Origin: UBA11524 sp963642705
Lineage (GTDB): Bacteria > Bacillota > Clostridia > Christensenellales > Aristaeellaceae
Length of the DNA: 64,000 nucleotides
Assembly: GCA_963642705.1 (NCBI GenBank)
Contig: CAVIHU010000002.1
Location: 70,897-134,896 of the forward strand
Direction of reading: 5' to 3'
Below the pieces are notes generated by a model. It saw only the letters and a list, made by a program, of their open reading frames with translations. It did no database searches and had not been told where the DNA came from. Below are positions 1 to 8,741 of this stretch, piece after piece. Made by a program: the position numbers and the translations under genes. The first letter of the stretch is position 1, and each line of letters starts with the position of its first letter.

Positions 1-1
1 G

Positions 2-931
2 AATCAGGCGAAGGGACGTCATCTCGTCACGACAGCGATCGAGCATCATGCTGTCCTGCATACATGCCGGTGGCTGGAAAATCAGGGCTGGGAGGTTACG
101 TATCTGCCGGTTGATAAGGAGGGGTTCGTTACCGCAGAGCAGGTCGGGCACGCGATTCGGCAGGATACCGTGCTTGTCAGCGTGATGGCGGCGAACAATG
201 AAATCGGGACGATTGAGCCCATCAGCGAAATCGGCAGTATCTGCAGGGAACGCGGCGTGCTCTTTCACACGGATGCGGTGCAGGCGGTCGGTGCGATGCC
301 GTTGCTTGTGGACGACCTGAATGTCGATCTGCTGTCGCTGTCGGCGCATAAGTTCCACGGGCCGAAGGGCATCGGGGCGCTGTATATCCGCAGCGGCGTG
401 ACGATTGATTCGCTTGTGCACGGCGGTGCGCAGGAACGCGGGCATCGGGCAGGCACGGAAAATGTTCCGGCGATTGTCGGGCTGGGCGAAGCGATTGAGA
501 TAGCGGTCAATTCGCTCGCGGAAAACGCGGTGCGTATGACGCGGCTGAGAAATCGGCTGCTAAACGGGCTGACGGAGCGAATTCCGGCGATGCGCCTCAA
601 TGGAGCGAAGGACAAACGTCTGCCGAACAATCTGAACGTGTCGTTTGACGGCATCGAGGGCGAGGCAGTGCTGCTGCGGCTGGATCTGGACGGAATCGCG
701 GCGTCGAGCGGCTCGGCGTGCACGGCGGGAAGCCTTGACCCGAGTCACGTGCTGATGGCAATCGGGCTGTCGTGCGATGAGGCAAAGGGTTCGCTGCGGC
801 TGACGCTGGGAACCGACACGACGGAAGCGGAGATTGACGAGACGGTGCGCGTGCTGGCAGAGGTTGTCGGAAGCCTGCGAAAAATGACGCACTGGTGCAT
901 CAATGCGAGCGGAAAGGAAGAGACGAAATGA
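2..931 (+). CDS. Cysteine desulfurase (NifS/IscS-like), 5' end outside window
   Basis: PLP-dependent enzyme that removes sulfur from L-cysteine as an enzyme persulfide for Fe-S clusters or thiolated tRNA. The frame is open from base 2, so the N-terminus lies upstream. The visible part begins with the PLP-contacting TAIEHHAV block, then has the catalytic lysine in SAHKFHGPKG, the AGTEN motif, and the active-site cysteine loop SSGSACTAG near the C-terminus. It ends MTHWCINASGKEETK with an ATGA overlap into dut. The SSGSAC loop is typical of group I/II NifS-like enzymes, but which one (IscS, NifS or a thiI partner) cannot be told because the upstream gene is missing. Family is certain, subfamily is not. 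Confidence 0.93.
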   Translation, partial: NQAKGRHLVTTAIEHHAVLHTCRWLENQGWEVTYLPVDKEGFVTAEQVGHAIRQDTVLVSVMAANNEIGTIEPISEIGSICRERGVLFHTDAVQAVGAMPLLVDDLNVDLLSLSAHKFHGPKGIGALYIRSGVTIDSLVHGGAQERGHRAGTENVPAIVGLGEAIEIAVNSLAENAVRMTRLRNRLLNGLTERIPAMRLNGAKDKRLPNNLNVSFDGIEGEAVLLRLDLDGIAASSGSACTAGSLDPSHVLMAIGLSCDEAKGSLRLTLGTDTTEAEIDETVRVLAEVVGSLRKMTHWCINASGKEETK

Positions 932-1353
932 AGGTTCTGATTCGCTATCATGAGGGCGCGGAGAAGCTTGAGCCGCTAAAGCAGGGCGACTGGATTGACC
1001 TTCGCGCGGCGGAAACAGTCGAGATGAAGGCAGGGGAATATCGGCTGATTTCGCTGGGCATCTCCGTACAGATGCCGGAAGGCTATGAAGCTCATGTTGC
1101 GCCGCGCAGCTCGACCTTCAGGAACTGGGGCATCATTCAGGTCAACAGCATCGGCATCGTTGACAACAGCTATTGCGGCGATGAGGATATCTGGCGCTAT
1201 CCGGCACTGGCGATGCGCGACACGGTCATCCGTCAGGGCGACCGCATCTGCCAGTTCAGGCTGGTGAAGAAGATGGAAAAGCCGGAGTTCATCGAGGTGG
1301 AGCACCTGAATGGCAGCAACCGCGGCGGCTTCGGCAGCACGGGAAGCCGGTGA
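928..1353 (+). CDS. dut: dUTP diphosphatase
   Basis: Hydrolyses dUTP to dUMP and pyrophosphate, keeping uracil out of DNA and feeding dTMP synthesis; cytosolic trimer. The 141-residue protein shows the five dUTPase motifs in order: a first strand block ending ISVQMPEG, PRSS, GIVDNSYCGD with the catalytic Asp, GDRICQFR, and the C-terminal Gly-rich RGGFGSTG. Length is normal for the trimeric family. The ATG at 928 overlaps the stop of the desulfurase gene by four bases (ATGA), so the pair is translationally coupled. A longer reading from 895 exists in the same frame but lies inside the upstream gene and lacks the family N-terminus. Confidence 0.93.
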   Translation: MKVLIRYHEGAEKLEPLKQGDWIDLRAAETVEMKAGEYRLISLGISVQMPEGYEAHVAPRSSTFRNWGIIQVNSIGIVDNSYCGDEDIWRYPALAMRDTVIRQGDRICQFRLVKKMEKPEFIEVEHLNGSNRGGFGSTGSR

Positions 1354-1355
1354 AC

Positions 1356-2216
1356 ATGCCGCGAGCGCGTCTGCGCATCGAATCGCTGCTGGCACTGCTG
1401 ACGCTGCTGCTGCTTCTGCTGGGCGGAGACTGCGTGCGTCAGACGGAAACAGCGGTACAAACCGAGCTGACGGTGTACTTTCTCGATGTCGGGCAGGGCG
1501 ACGCGGCGATTCTCGTCAGCGGCGAACACGCGATGCTCATTGACGGCGGCGATGCGTCGAAGAGTCAGATGATTTATGCGTATCTGCGCAATACGCTCGG
1601 GATTACCCAACTCGATGTCATCGTCGGTACGCATCCGCATAACGATCATATCGGCGGACTTGCGGCGGCGCTCAATGCCTGCACCGCGTCGCACGTGTAC
1701 TGTTCGGTGACATCATGGGATTCACGCGCGTTCCGTTCGCTGGAGAAATACACGCTGGCGCAGGGTCTGACCATCACCATCCCGACCGAGGGAGAGTGCT
1801 TTCCGCTCGGCAGCGCGGTCGTGACGTTCCTGTCAGACGGGCAGGGCTTCGAGGGGGTCAATGACGCCTCGCTGATCATCCGCGTGGACTGCGGCGAAAC
1901 GTCCTTCCTGTTTACCGGCGATGCTGCATGGGAGGCGGAGCGCGCACTGCTGACGAACGGGGCAAGGCTGGATGCGGATGTGCTCAAGGTCGCGCATCAC
2001 GGCAGCAGTTCGTCGAGCAGCAGCGCATTCCTGCATGCTGTCGCGCCGGAATACGCCGTCATCAGCGTCGACGGGGACAACAGCTACGGTCATCCGGCGG
2101 AGGAAACGCTCATGCGGCTGGCGGAAACGGGCGCTGAAATTCTGCGTACGGATGAGCACGGCACCATCTGCATCCATACGGACGGGACACATCTGACCGT
2201 GACGACAGAAAAATAG
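1356..2216 (+). CDS. Exported ComEC-like metallo-beta-lactamase-fold hydrolase
   Basis: A 286-residue protein with a short basic start, a leucine-rich hydrophobic segment (about residues 10-24) and then a metallo-beta-lactamase fold similar to the C-terminal domain of ComEC/Rec2. Seen motifs: FLDVGQGDA, LIDGGD, the metal site HPHNDHIGG, FTGDA and AHHGSSSS, then SYGHP. The rest of ComEC (competence membrane domain) is absent. The hydrophobic stretch ends GGDC; a cysteine there could be a lipid site, but Asp at -1 is not a good lipobox. GTG at 1350 is an alternative start two codons upstream. Substrate unknown; free-standing copies are thought to be nucleases or phosphodiesterases. A second exported member lies at 41571-42500. 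Confidence 0.8.
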   Translation: MPRARLRIESLLALLTLLLLLLGGDCVRQTETAVQTELTVYFLDVGQGDAAILVSGEHAMLIDGGDASKSQMIYAYLRNTLGITQLDVIVGTHPHNDHIGGLAAALNACTASHVYCSVTSWDSRAFRSLEKYTLAQGLTITIPTEGECFPLGSAVVTFLSDGQGFEGVNDASLIIRVDCGETSFLFTGDAAWEAERALLTNGARLDADVLKVAHHGSSSSSSSAFLHAVAPEYAVISVDGDNSYGHPAEETLMRLAETGAEILRTDEHGTICIHTDGTHLTVTTEK

Positions 2217-2270
2217 AAAGAAATCAGGCGGATTCCGGGGCAAAATGTTGTGCCGAAGCGCGAAAAATGC

Positions 2271-2299
2271 TTGTATTCCGGAAAAATGTGTGTTATACT
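2271..2299 (+). promoter_or_regulatory. Promoter of the rimP-nusA-infB operon
   Basis: TTGTAT at 2271-2276 and TATACT at 2294-2299 with a 17-base spacer. It precedes a leader of about 235 bases before rimP. Confidence 0.7.
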
Positions 2300-2305
2300 G
2301 GCAGG

Positions 2306-2540
2306 TGTGAAACCATGACGCTGCTCTGTAAAAGGGGCTGGCGTTTTTCAGCCGGGTCAGTCCGGTGTTGCGGAATGCAGAAAGAAGGGCTTGTCATCTG
2401 AGAGTGGACATGGCTTGGCGGCATTGGGACGGCTGTGTGGTGGGCATTGGTATGTCTGCACAGGCTGCTGCATTGCCGACGGGTGATGGGGACCACTCTT
2501 TTTGATTGCCTGCAGATGATTGCGGAAAGAGGTGAGGCGC
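2306..2540 (+). promoter_or_regulatory. Structured leader of the rimP operon with terminator-like helix
   Basis: The gene-free stretch 2217-2540 holds the promoter and this leader. AGAGTGG (2401-2407) is complementary to CCACTCT (2493-2499), which runs straight into a T run (TTTTTGATTG). The roughly 85 bases between the arms would form an internal domain. This layout, a long-range stem closing on a T tract just before the rimP Shine-Dalgarno, looks like an attenuator; structured leaders before rimP/ylxS are known in Firmicutes. The mechanism here is inference. Confidence 0.5.
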
Positions 2541-3053
2541 ATGGCGAAGGCAGAGCTGACGGCAGTGGTGCTGCCGAAATGTCAGCGGCTGGCGGACGAG
2601 TTGGGCTATGAGCTGGTGGATGTCTGCCTGGACAAGGAAAGCACGGGCAAGTTTCTGCGGATTTATGTAGATCGTCCGGAGGGCATGTCGCTGGATGACT
2701 GCGAACGGTATCACCGTGCGATTCAGCCGCTTGTCGAGTCGTATGATTTCGACTTTCTGGAAGTGTCCTCACCGGGCATCGACCGTCCACTCAGGAAGGA
2801 TCGCGACTTTGAACGCGCTATCGGCGATGAGGTGGAGGTTCACCTGTTCAAGGCGATGGATGGTCAGAAGCTGTTCACGGGCATCCTGACCGATTTCGAT
2901 CAGCAGGACATGGTGCTGCTGATCGGTGGCGAGGAAAAGCGCATTGCACGCCGTGCCGCATCGCTCGTGAAGCCCGTGGTGGATATGTCGGGTGTCGAAA
3001 CCGTCGACCTGTCCGGCGATGATGATGCCGGCAGCGTCCGCGTAGACGAATAA
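2541..3053 (+). CDS. rimP: Ribosome maturation factor RimP
   Basis: Assists late assembly of the 30S subunit. The 170-residue product has the RimP N-terminal domain (LADELGYELVDVCLDKE, then RIYVDRPEG) and the linker block SSPGIDRPL, followed by the small SH3-like C-terminal domain. The ATG at 2541 has GAGGTGAGG just upstream; a TTG at 2520 in the same frame lies before that site and is not used. First gene of the long operon running to ribF, directly before nusA, which is the usual bacterial order. Confidence 0.95.
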   Translation: MAKAELTAVVLPKCQRLADELGYELVDVCLDKESTGKFLRIYVDRPEGMSLDDCERYHRAIQPLVESYDFDFLEVSSPGIDRPLRKDRDFERAIGDEVEVHLFKAMDGQKLFTGILTDFDQQDMVLLIGGEEKRIARRAASLVKPVVDMSGVETVDLSGDDDAGSVRVDE

Positions 3054-3093
3054 ATATTCAAAACAGCATAAGCTTAAAGGTGGAGCAGAATTC

Positions 3094-4323
3094 ATGAGAA
3101 AGACCAAGGCAGCGCCTGTTGTGCAGGCGGGTAACCAAAATCGGGAGCTGGTGGAGGCAATCCGCGCGCTCTGCAAGGAGAAGGATCTGAGCGAGGAAAT
3201 GCTCTTTACGACAGTCGAGGATGCGCTCAAAAAGGCGTACGCCAAGAACTGCACCAAGGGCGACGAACCCTCCGCCAACAACATCAGCGCCGTGATCGAC
3301 CGTGCGACAGGCGAGATTCACGTGTATATCCGCCGCCTGATCGTTGAAGAGGTCGAAAAGCCCGTCGATCAGATTTCGATCGAGGAGGCGCGCAAAATCA
3401 AGGATACCTACCAGATGGGCGACATTGTCGAGGAGGACGTGACGCCGCGCAACTTCCTGCGTGTCGCCGCGCAGACCGCCAAGGGCGTGATTATGCAGCG
3501 CCTGCGCGAGGCAGAGCGCGGCCGCGTGTACGAGGAATATGCCGACAAGGAGAATGAAATTCTGACGGCTGTCGTCCGTCGTTTGGATGATAAGGGCGCG
3601 CTGGTCGAGCTGATGGGTCGTGATGACGGCTATCTTGAGGCGGATCAGATGATTCCGGGCGAGAACATCGATATCGATGATCACCTGAAGGTCTACGTGC
3701 TCGAGGTGCAGCGCGGGGATGACACGACGAAACGCCATGGACCGCAGGTGCGCGTCAGCCGGACGCATCCGAATCTCGTCAAGCGCCTGTTCGAGATGGA
3801 AGTGCCTGAAATCGCCGGCGGTAAGGTGCTGATCAAGGGGCTTGCTCGCGAGGCGGGCAGCCGCACGAAGATGGCGGTGCATTCCACGGATGTGCTGATT
3901 GATCCGGTCGGCGCCTGCGTTGGTCCGCGCGGCGATCGCGTGACCCGTGTGGTGAACGAGCTGCGCGGCGAGAAGATCGACATCATCAAGTGGAGCGAAA
4001 ATCCGGCGGAATTCATTGCCAACGCGCTGAATCCGGCGAACGTCCGCGAGGTGTATACCGAGGAAAGCGGTCAGCACTCCTGCATCGTGGTTGTGCCGGA
4101 CAATCAGCTGTCGCTCGCCATCGGCAAGGAAGGGCAAAATGCGCGTCTTGCCGCGAAATTGACCGGCTGGAAGATTGACATCAAGAGCCAGTCCCAGTAC
4201 GCCGAGCAGGTTGCCGCCGTCATGCCGCAGGCCGAGGAAACGCCTGCCGAGCCGCAGTTCGCGCCCTATCAGGCAATCGATGAGATGACTGACATCCAGA
4301 TGGACGAGGACGACACGCTGTAA
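3094..4323 (+). CDS. nusA: Transcription termination/antitermination factor NusA
   Basis: Binds RNA polymerase and nascent RNA, promoting pausing, termination and antitermination. The 409-residue protein has the N-terminal polymerase-binding domain (about 10-130), an S1 domain (about 145-210), KH1 (about 220-285) and KH2 (about 300-365, with AIGKEGQNARLA). It lacks the acidic C-terminal repeats of enterobacterial NusA, as is normal in Firmicutes, and ends in an acidic tail. A slightly extended N-terminus precedes the conserved NRELVEAIRALCKEK block. Shine-Dalgarno AAAGGTGG lies upstream of the ATG. Confidence 0.96.
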   Translation: MRKTKAAPVVQAGNQNRELVEAIRALCKEKDLSEEMLFTTVEDALKKAYAKNCTKGDEPSANNISAVIDRATGEIHVYIRRLIVEEVEKPVDQISIEEARKIKDTYQMGDIVEEDVTPRNFLRVAAQTAKGVIMQRLREAERGRVYEEYADKENEILTAVVRRLDDKGALVELMGRDDGYLEADQMIPGENIDIDDHLKVYVLEVQRGDDTTKRHGPQVRVSRTHPNLVKRLFEMEVPEIAGGKVLIKGLAREAGSRTKMAVHSTDVLIDPVGACVGPRGDRVTRVVNELRGEKIDIIKWSENPAEFIANALNPANVREVYTEESGQHSCIVVVPDNQLSLAIGKEGQNARLAAKLTGWKIDIKSQSQYAEQVAAVMPQAEETPAEPQFAPYQAIDEMTDIQMDEDDTL

Positions 4324-4393
4324 TACGACGGACTTTGTTCGTTTTCGTGCCCCCTTATAACAGCAATAGCAACCAGCTGACCTGGAAGGATAT

Positions 4394-4435
4394 GCGAAGG
4401 GGTCAAGGGAGCGAACGCAAAGCCCCCTTGGTTCA
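4394..4435 (+). repeat. Intergenic repeat family 1, copy A
   Basis: Begins GCGAAGGGGTCAAGGGAGCG and ends in AAAGCCCCCTTGG. CAAGGG pairs with CCCTTG to make a hairpin. It lies in the unusually wide 190-base gap between nusA and rnpM, genes that are normally nearly adjacent. The bases before it (GGACTTTGTTCG at about 4330) also resemble those before copy B. Confidence 0.6.
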
Positions 4436-4513
4436 CGATCATCGCAGAGGATAGAGGAAAAAAGAGATTCGGCGGCGAATCCGAACCCGGATGCACCGCC
4501 CAAAGGAGCCTTG

Positions 4514-4804
4514 ATGAAGCCGAAGAAGATTCCGATGCGCATGTGCGTCGGATGCCGCGAAAGCAAGCCAAAACGCGAAATGATCCGCGTCGTCCGCGCA
4601 CCGGACGGTACGGTTTCGATGGATTCGGGCGGTAAAAAGCCCGGACGCGGCGCTTACGTGTGCCGACAGGAAAGCTGCCTGATGCGGGCAATCCGTCAGA
4701 AGCAGCTCGAACGTCAGCTCGAGGTTCAGCTCACCGACGAAGTTGCGGAGAGCTTGCGGCAGGAGCTGGCGAAGCTCTCAGAAGCAGAAGCGGAGGATAC
4801 CTGA
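4514..4804 (+). CDS. rnpM: RNase P modulator RnpM (YlxR family)
   Basis: Small basic RNA-binding protein (96 residues) of the YlxR family, shown in B. subtilis to bind and modulate RNase P RNA. Diagnostic motifs are RMCVGCRESKPK near the N-terminus and GRGAYVCRQESCL in the middle. The ATG at 4514 follows AAAGGAG with good spacing; a TTG directly before it is a less likely start. Located between nusA and the L7Ae-like gene as in most Firmicutes. Confidence 0.92.
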   Translation: MKPKKIPMRMCVGCRESKPKREMIRVVRAPDGTVSMDSGGKKPGRGAYVCRQESCLMRAIRQKQLERQLEVQLTDEVAESLRQELAKLSEAEAEDT

Positions 4805-4809
4805 CGCAG

Positions 4810-5178
4810 ATGCAGAGAGAGGATAAGCTGCGCGGTCTGATGGGACTGTGCGTGCGGGCACGACAGGCGACCTTCGGTGAGGATGGCTGCCTGAAAAGCA
4901 TTCGTGGCGGGAGCTGCGCGATTCTGCTGCTCGACAGCGGCGCGTCTCAAGCCACTCAGGATAAATACCGCAGCGCTTGCGAACACAATCATGTGTTGCT
5001 GGCAATGCTGCCGCAGGGACTCCTTCATGAAGCGACGGGTCGTCCGGGTGTAGCCATGGCGGTTGCGCAGGGCGGTCTGGCGGAGCAAATCAGGCAGAAT
5101 CTTCACGAGGATGCACACGAGAATCTTGGACAATCAATCAAATCGGAAAATCATGGCGGGGGTGCAAGCGTCGAATGA
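4810..5178 (+). CDS. L7Ae-family RNA-binding protein (YlxQ-like)
   Basis: A 122-residue protein in the position of ylxQ between rnpM and infB. The start MQREDKLRGLMGLCVRARQ and the block SIRGGSCAILLLDSGAS match the L7Ae/L30e/YlxQ fold that binds kink-turn RNA. The C-terminal 25 residues are longer and more polar than in typical YlxQ. The ATG at 4810 is preceded by GGAGG at a rather long distance. Its stop overlaps the infB start by four bases (ATGA), implying translational coupling. Confidence 0.82.
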   Translation: MQREDKLRGLMGLCVRARQATFGEDGCLKSIRGGSCAILLLDSGASQATQDKYRSACEHNHVLLAMLPQGLLHEATGRPGVAMAVAQGGLAEQIRQNLHEDAHENLGQSIKSENHGGGASVE

Positions 5179-8100
5179 CGAAGGTGAAACTGAAGGATTC
5201 AATCAAGGAACTGATGACGGATGCCGTGAAGGTGCGTGATGACGCCTCTCGTGTTCGTCAGGGAGCGGACGGACTGGCGAAGTCGCTGCGTGCGCTCGAA
5301 AACGAGTTTGTCAAGACCCGCAACGCGCAGGCGGAGCAGGAAAAGCGCGCAGAGACGGAAAAGCGCATTTCCGACCATTCCAAGGCCTACGTTATGCTCG
5401 ACGCGGAGGAACAGGCAGCCGTGAACGCTGCCCTCAAGGCGAATGAAAAGCAGCCTGAAGTGAAGGCTGACGCCAAGGGTGATTCCCAAAAGGTGGTTTC
5501 CACCAAGGCGGATTCCCCCAAGGGTGATTCACCCAGGGACGATTCGACCAAGGCAGAAGTCAAGCCTGTGCAGAAGGTCGAAGCACCGAAGAACGAGGTG
5601 AAGCAGGAGGCTGCAAAGCCCGTACAGAAGGCGGAGCAGAAGCCTGTGCAGAAGACAGAGGCACCGAAGCCCGCGCAGAAGAACGAGGCGAAGCAGGAGG
5701 CTGCAAAGCCCGTACAGAAGGCGGAGCAGAAGCCTGTGCAGAAGACAGAGGCACCGAAGCCCGCGCAGAAGAACGAGGCGAAGCAGGAGGCTGCAAAGCC
5801 CGTACAGAAGGCGGAGCAGAAGCCTGTGCAGAAGACAGAGGCACCGAAGCCCGCGCAGAAGAACGAGGCGAAGCAGGAGGCTGCAAAGCCCGTACAGAAG
5901 GCGGAGCAGAAGCCTGTGCAGAAGACAGAGGCACCGAAGCCCGCGCAGAAGAACGAGGTAAAGCAGGAAGCGGCGAAGCCCGAAGCCAAGGGCGATGCCG
6001 TCAAGGGTGATTCCACCAAAGCTGATTCACCCAAGACCGAGGAAGCGCCGAAGAAGCCTGCCATTGGTCAGATTATTTCGCGAGCGGGTCAGGCGCTTCC
6101 GCAGAAGCCGGTCGGTCTGGCGCCGAACGTCATCCGTCCGCCGCGTCCCGTACAGCCCCGTCCGCAGGGAGCCCAGGGGCAGCAGGGACAGCGTCCGCAG
6201 GGCAATCGTCCGGCAAACGGCACGTTCCAGCCGCGTCAGGGCGGCAACGGTCCGTTTATCGCGCGTCCGCAGGGAGTTCAGGGGCAGCAGGGACAGCGTC
6301 CGCAGGGCGGCAACGGTCCGTTCATCGCGCGTCCGCAAGGTGCACCGAACAATCGCCCGGGTAACGGCACGTTCCAGCCGCGTCAGGGCGGCAATGGTCC
6401 GTTCATCGCGCGTCCGCAGGGTGCGCAGGGCACACGTCCGCAGGGCGGCATGCAGCCCCGTTCGGGGAACGGTCGTCCGGCAGGTGTCGGCATGGGTCGT
6501 CAGAAGCCGTCTGTGCCGGATATCACGCCGAGCATGGGTAAGGAGCGCGTCTCCAACTACGACCCGAACAAGAAGAACTACGTCCGTCAGCACGATCCGG
6601 AGCATGTGGCGCGCAACCGCAAGCAGCTCAGCCGTGACGCGGGCTACAGCGGATATGACGACGATGTGGTGCGCGGCGGTAAGCGCAGCCGCATGAAAAA
6701 GCCGTCCGCGCAGCAGATGATGGCGCCCATCAAGATCGAGCACGCGTACATGAACGGCGATACGATTGTCGTCCGCGACCTGTGCGAGAAAATCGGCAAG
6801 ACGAGCGCGGAAATCATCAAGAAGCTGTTCCTGCTGGGCAATATGGCGACCATCAACAGCGAGATTGACTTTGATACCGCCTCGTTGGTGTGCGCTGACT
6901 TTGATATTACGCTGGAGAAGAAGCCCGAGGTCACCGCTGAAGACCAACTGACTGCGGAGAACTTTGATGACGCTGAGGAGAACCTCGAGACACGTCCGCC
7001 GGTCGTGACGATTATGGGTCACGTTGACCACGGCAAGACCTCCCTGCTGGACTATATCCGCAAGAGCCGCGTCACCGCGGGCGAGGCTGGCGGCATTACG
7101 CAGCACATCGGTGCATACACGGTCAAGATGAACGGCCGCGACATCACGTTCCTGGATACTCCCGGTCACGAGGCGTTCACCGCCATGCGTGCCCGCGGCG
7201 CTCAGGCGACGGATATCGCCGTGCTGGTGGTTGCGGCGGACGACTCCGTCATGCCGCAGACCATCGAAGCCATCAACCACGCCAAGGCGGCCGAGGTGCC
7301 GATTATTGTCGCCATCAACAAGATGGATAAGCCGGATGCGGACGCCGAGCGCGTCAAGACCGACCTGACAAAGTACGGCATCGTCTGCGAGGACTGGGGC
7401 GGCGACACGATCATGTGCCCCGTTTCCGCAAAGACCGGCGAGGGCGTCGACGAGCTGCTCGAAATGATTCTGCTGCAGGCGGATACCATGGAGCTGCGCG
7501 CAAACCCGAATCGTCTGGGTCGCGGCGTCATCATTGAGGCAAAGCTGGACAAGGCACGCGGTCCGCTGGCTACCGTGCTGATGCAGAACGGTACGCTGCA
7601 TGTCGGCGACAACATCATCGCGGGTCTGGCAAGCGGTCGTGTCCGTGCGCTGATTAACGATCGCGGCGAGAAGGTCAAGGAAGCCGGTCCGTCGACACCC
7701 GTGGAAATCATGGGCTTTGATGAAGTTCCGTCCGCAGGCGATGAAATGCAGGCTGTCGGCGATGACCGCCTGTCCAGGCAGGTCGCCGAGGAACGCAAGG
7801 CTAAGCTCAAGGCTGCGCGCGAGGCATCGATGGCGAAGGTCAGCCTCGAAAACCTGTTCTCCAACATGGAGAGCGGAAAGCAGACGACGCTGAACCTGAT
7901 TATCAAGGCGGACGTGCAGGGCTCTGTCGAGGCAGTCAAGCAGGCGATGGAAAAACTCAGCAGCGATGAAGTGAAGATACATGTGCTGAACAGCGCGGCC
8001 GGTGCAATCACCAAGGACGATGTCAACCTCGCCAGCGCGTTCAATGCCATCATCATCGGCTTCAACATTCGTCCGGATGCCTCTGCGCGTGAAGCGGCGG

Positions 8101-8489
8101 AGCGCGAGAAGGTCGATGTCCGCCTGTACACCGTCATTTACAAGGCGATTGAGGACATGGAACTGGCGATGAAGGGTCTGCTTGCGCCCGAATACCGCGA
8201 GGTGCTGCTGGGTCACGCAGAGGTCCGCAGCGTGTTCAAGATCACTGGCGCCGGTGTGATTGCCGGTTGCTACGTGACCGACGGCAAGGTGCAGCGCAAC
8301 GCTCAGGTGCGTCTGCTGCGCGAGAACGTCGTTGTTTTCGAGGGAAAGCTCAGCAGCCTCAAGCACTACAAGGAAGACGTCAAGGACATGGCTGCCGGCT
8401 TTGAATGCGGCATGAGCCTGGATGGGCACAACGACATCAAGGAAGGCGATGTCGTCGAGTGCTTCATCATGGAGGAAATCCCGCGCTAA
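5175..8489 (+). CDS. infB: Translation initiation factor IF-2 with long repeat-rich N-terminus
   Basis: GTPase that places initiator tRNA on the 30S subunit and promotes subunit joining. The 1104-residue protein is long for the family because about 500 N-terminal residues are low complexity: a Lys/Ala/Pro/Gln region with four near-identical 30-residue repeats (about residues 146-265) and an Arg-Pro-Gln-Gly/Asn region (about 320-440). The conserved core follows: IF2_N (about 515-585), G domain with GHVDHGKTS (G1, about residue 615), DTPGHEAF (G3), NKMD (G4) and SAKTGEG, then domains II, III and IV. The core looks intact. It overlaps ylxQ by four bases. Confidence 0.97.
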   Translation: MTKVKLKDSIKELMTDAVKVRDDASRVRQGADGLAKSLRALENEFVKTRNAQAEQEKRAETEKRISDHSKAYVMLDAEEQAAVNAALKANEKQPEVKADAKGDSQKVVSTKADSPKGDSPRDDSTKAEVKPVQKVEAPKNEVKQEAAKPVQKAEQKPVQKTEAPKPAQKNEAKQEAAKPVQKAEQKPVQKTEAPKPAQKNEAKQEAAKPVQKAEQKPVQKTEAPKPAQKNEAKQEAAKPVQKAEQKPVQKTEAPKPAQKNEVKQEAAKPEAKGDAVKGDSTKADSPKTEEAPKKPAIGQIISRAGQALPQKPVGLAPNVIRPPRPVQPRPQGAQGQQGQRPQGNRPANGTFQPRQGGNGPFIARPQGVQGQQGQRPQGGNGPFIARPQGAPNNRPGNGTFQPRQGGNGPFIARPQGAQGTRPQGGMQPRSGNGRPAGVGMGRQKPSVPDITPSMGKERVSNYDPNKKNYVRQHDPEHVARNRKQLSRDAGYSGYDDDVVRGGKRSRMKKPSAQQMMAPIKIEHAYMNGDTIVVRDLCEKIGKTSAEIIKKLFLLGNMATINSEIDFDTASLVCADFDITLEKKPEVTAEDQLTAENFDDAEENLETRPPVVTIMGHVDHGKTSLLDYIRKSRVTAGEAGGITQHIGAYTVKMNGRDITFLDTPGHEAFTAMRARGAQATDIAVLVVAADDSVMPQTIEAINHAKAAEVPIIVAINKMDKPDADAERVKTDLTKYGIVCEDWGGDTIMCPVSAKTGEGVDELLEMILLQADTMELRANPNRLGRGVIIEAKLDKARGPLATVLMQNGTLHVGDNIIAGLASGRVRALINDRGEKVKEAGPSTPVEIMGFDEVPSAGDEMQAVGDDRLSRQVAEERKAKLKAAREASMAKVSLENLFSNMESGKQTTLNLIIKADVQGSVEAVKQAMEKLSSDEVKIHVLNSAAGAITKDDVNLASAFNAIIIGFNIRPDASAREAAEREKVDVRLYTVIYKAIEDMELAMKGLLAPEYREVLLGHAEVRSVFKITGAGVIAGCYVTDGKVQRNAQVRLLRENVVVFEGKLSSLKHYKEDVKDMAAGFECGMSLDGHNDIKEGDVVECFIMEEIPR
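5611..5970 (+). repeat. Four 90-base tandem repeats inside infB
   Basis: Units start at 5611, 5701, 5791 and 5881. The first three are nearly identical at the DNA level; the last diverges at its end. Because 90 is a multiple of three, copy-number change keeps the infB frame. Each unit encodes 30 residues rich in Lys, Ala, Pro and Gln, including KPVQKTEAPKPAQKNEA. Confidence 0.95.
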
Positions 8490-8610
8490 TCGCATCAATG
8501 GAGGCTGGGTAAAGTCAATTTCAGATGGCTTTCCCTGCCTCTTTTTTTCACCTTCTTAGCTGTGGACTTCGTCCGTTTCATTTCCCGTGATTGTGTCGGA
8601 AAAGTACATT

Positions 8611-8646
8611 GCGAAGGGTGCAGGTGCGATCGCGAACCTTGTCTGT
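8611..8646 (+). repeat. Intergenic repeat family 1, copy B
   Basis: Begins GCGAAGGGTGCAGGTGCGAT, a diverged copy of the element at 4394. It sits in the 252-base gap between infB and rbfA, where a plus-strand gap of this size is unusual. The upstream GGACTTCGTCCGTTT at 8565 matches the flank of copy A. Confidence 0.5.
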
Positions 8647-8741
8647 TTTCATGTCCACTTGTCACATTGCCTGCATGACGATGTCCCTGCACCCGGAAAA
8701 GGGTCTTCAACCCTTTCAAACCTTTTTATCAGGAGGATACA

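Noticed and set aside
5611..5970. CRISPR-like array
   Set aside because: The 90-base units are contiguous without spacers and lie in frame inside infB.
6027..8498. Long minus-strand open frame opposite infB
   Set aside because: Same cause; the plus-strand IF-2 motifs are intact and the antisense product is compositionally odd.
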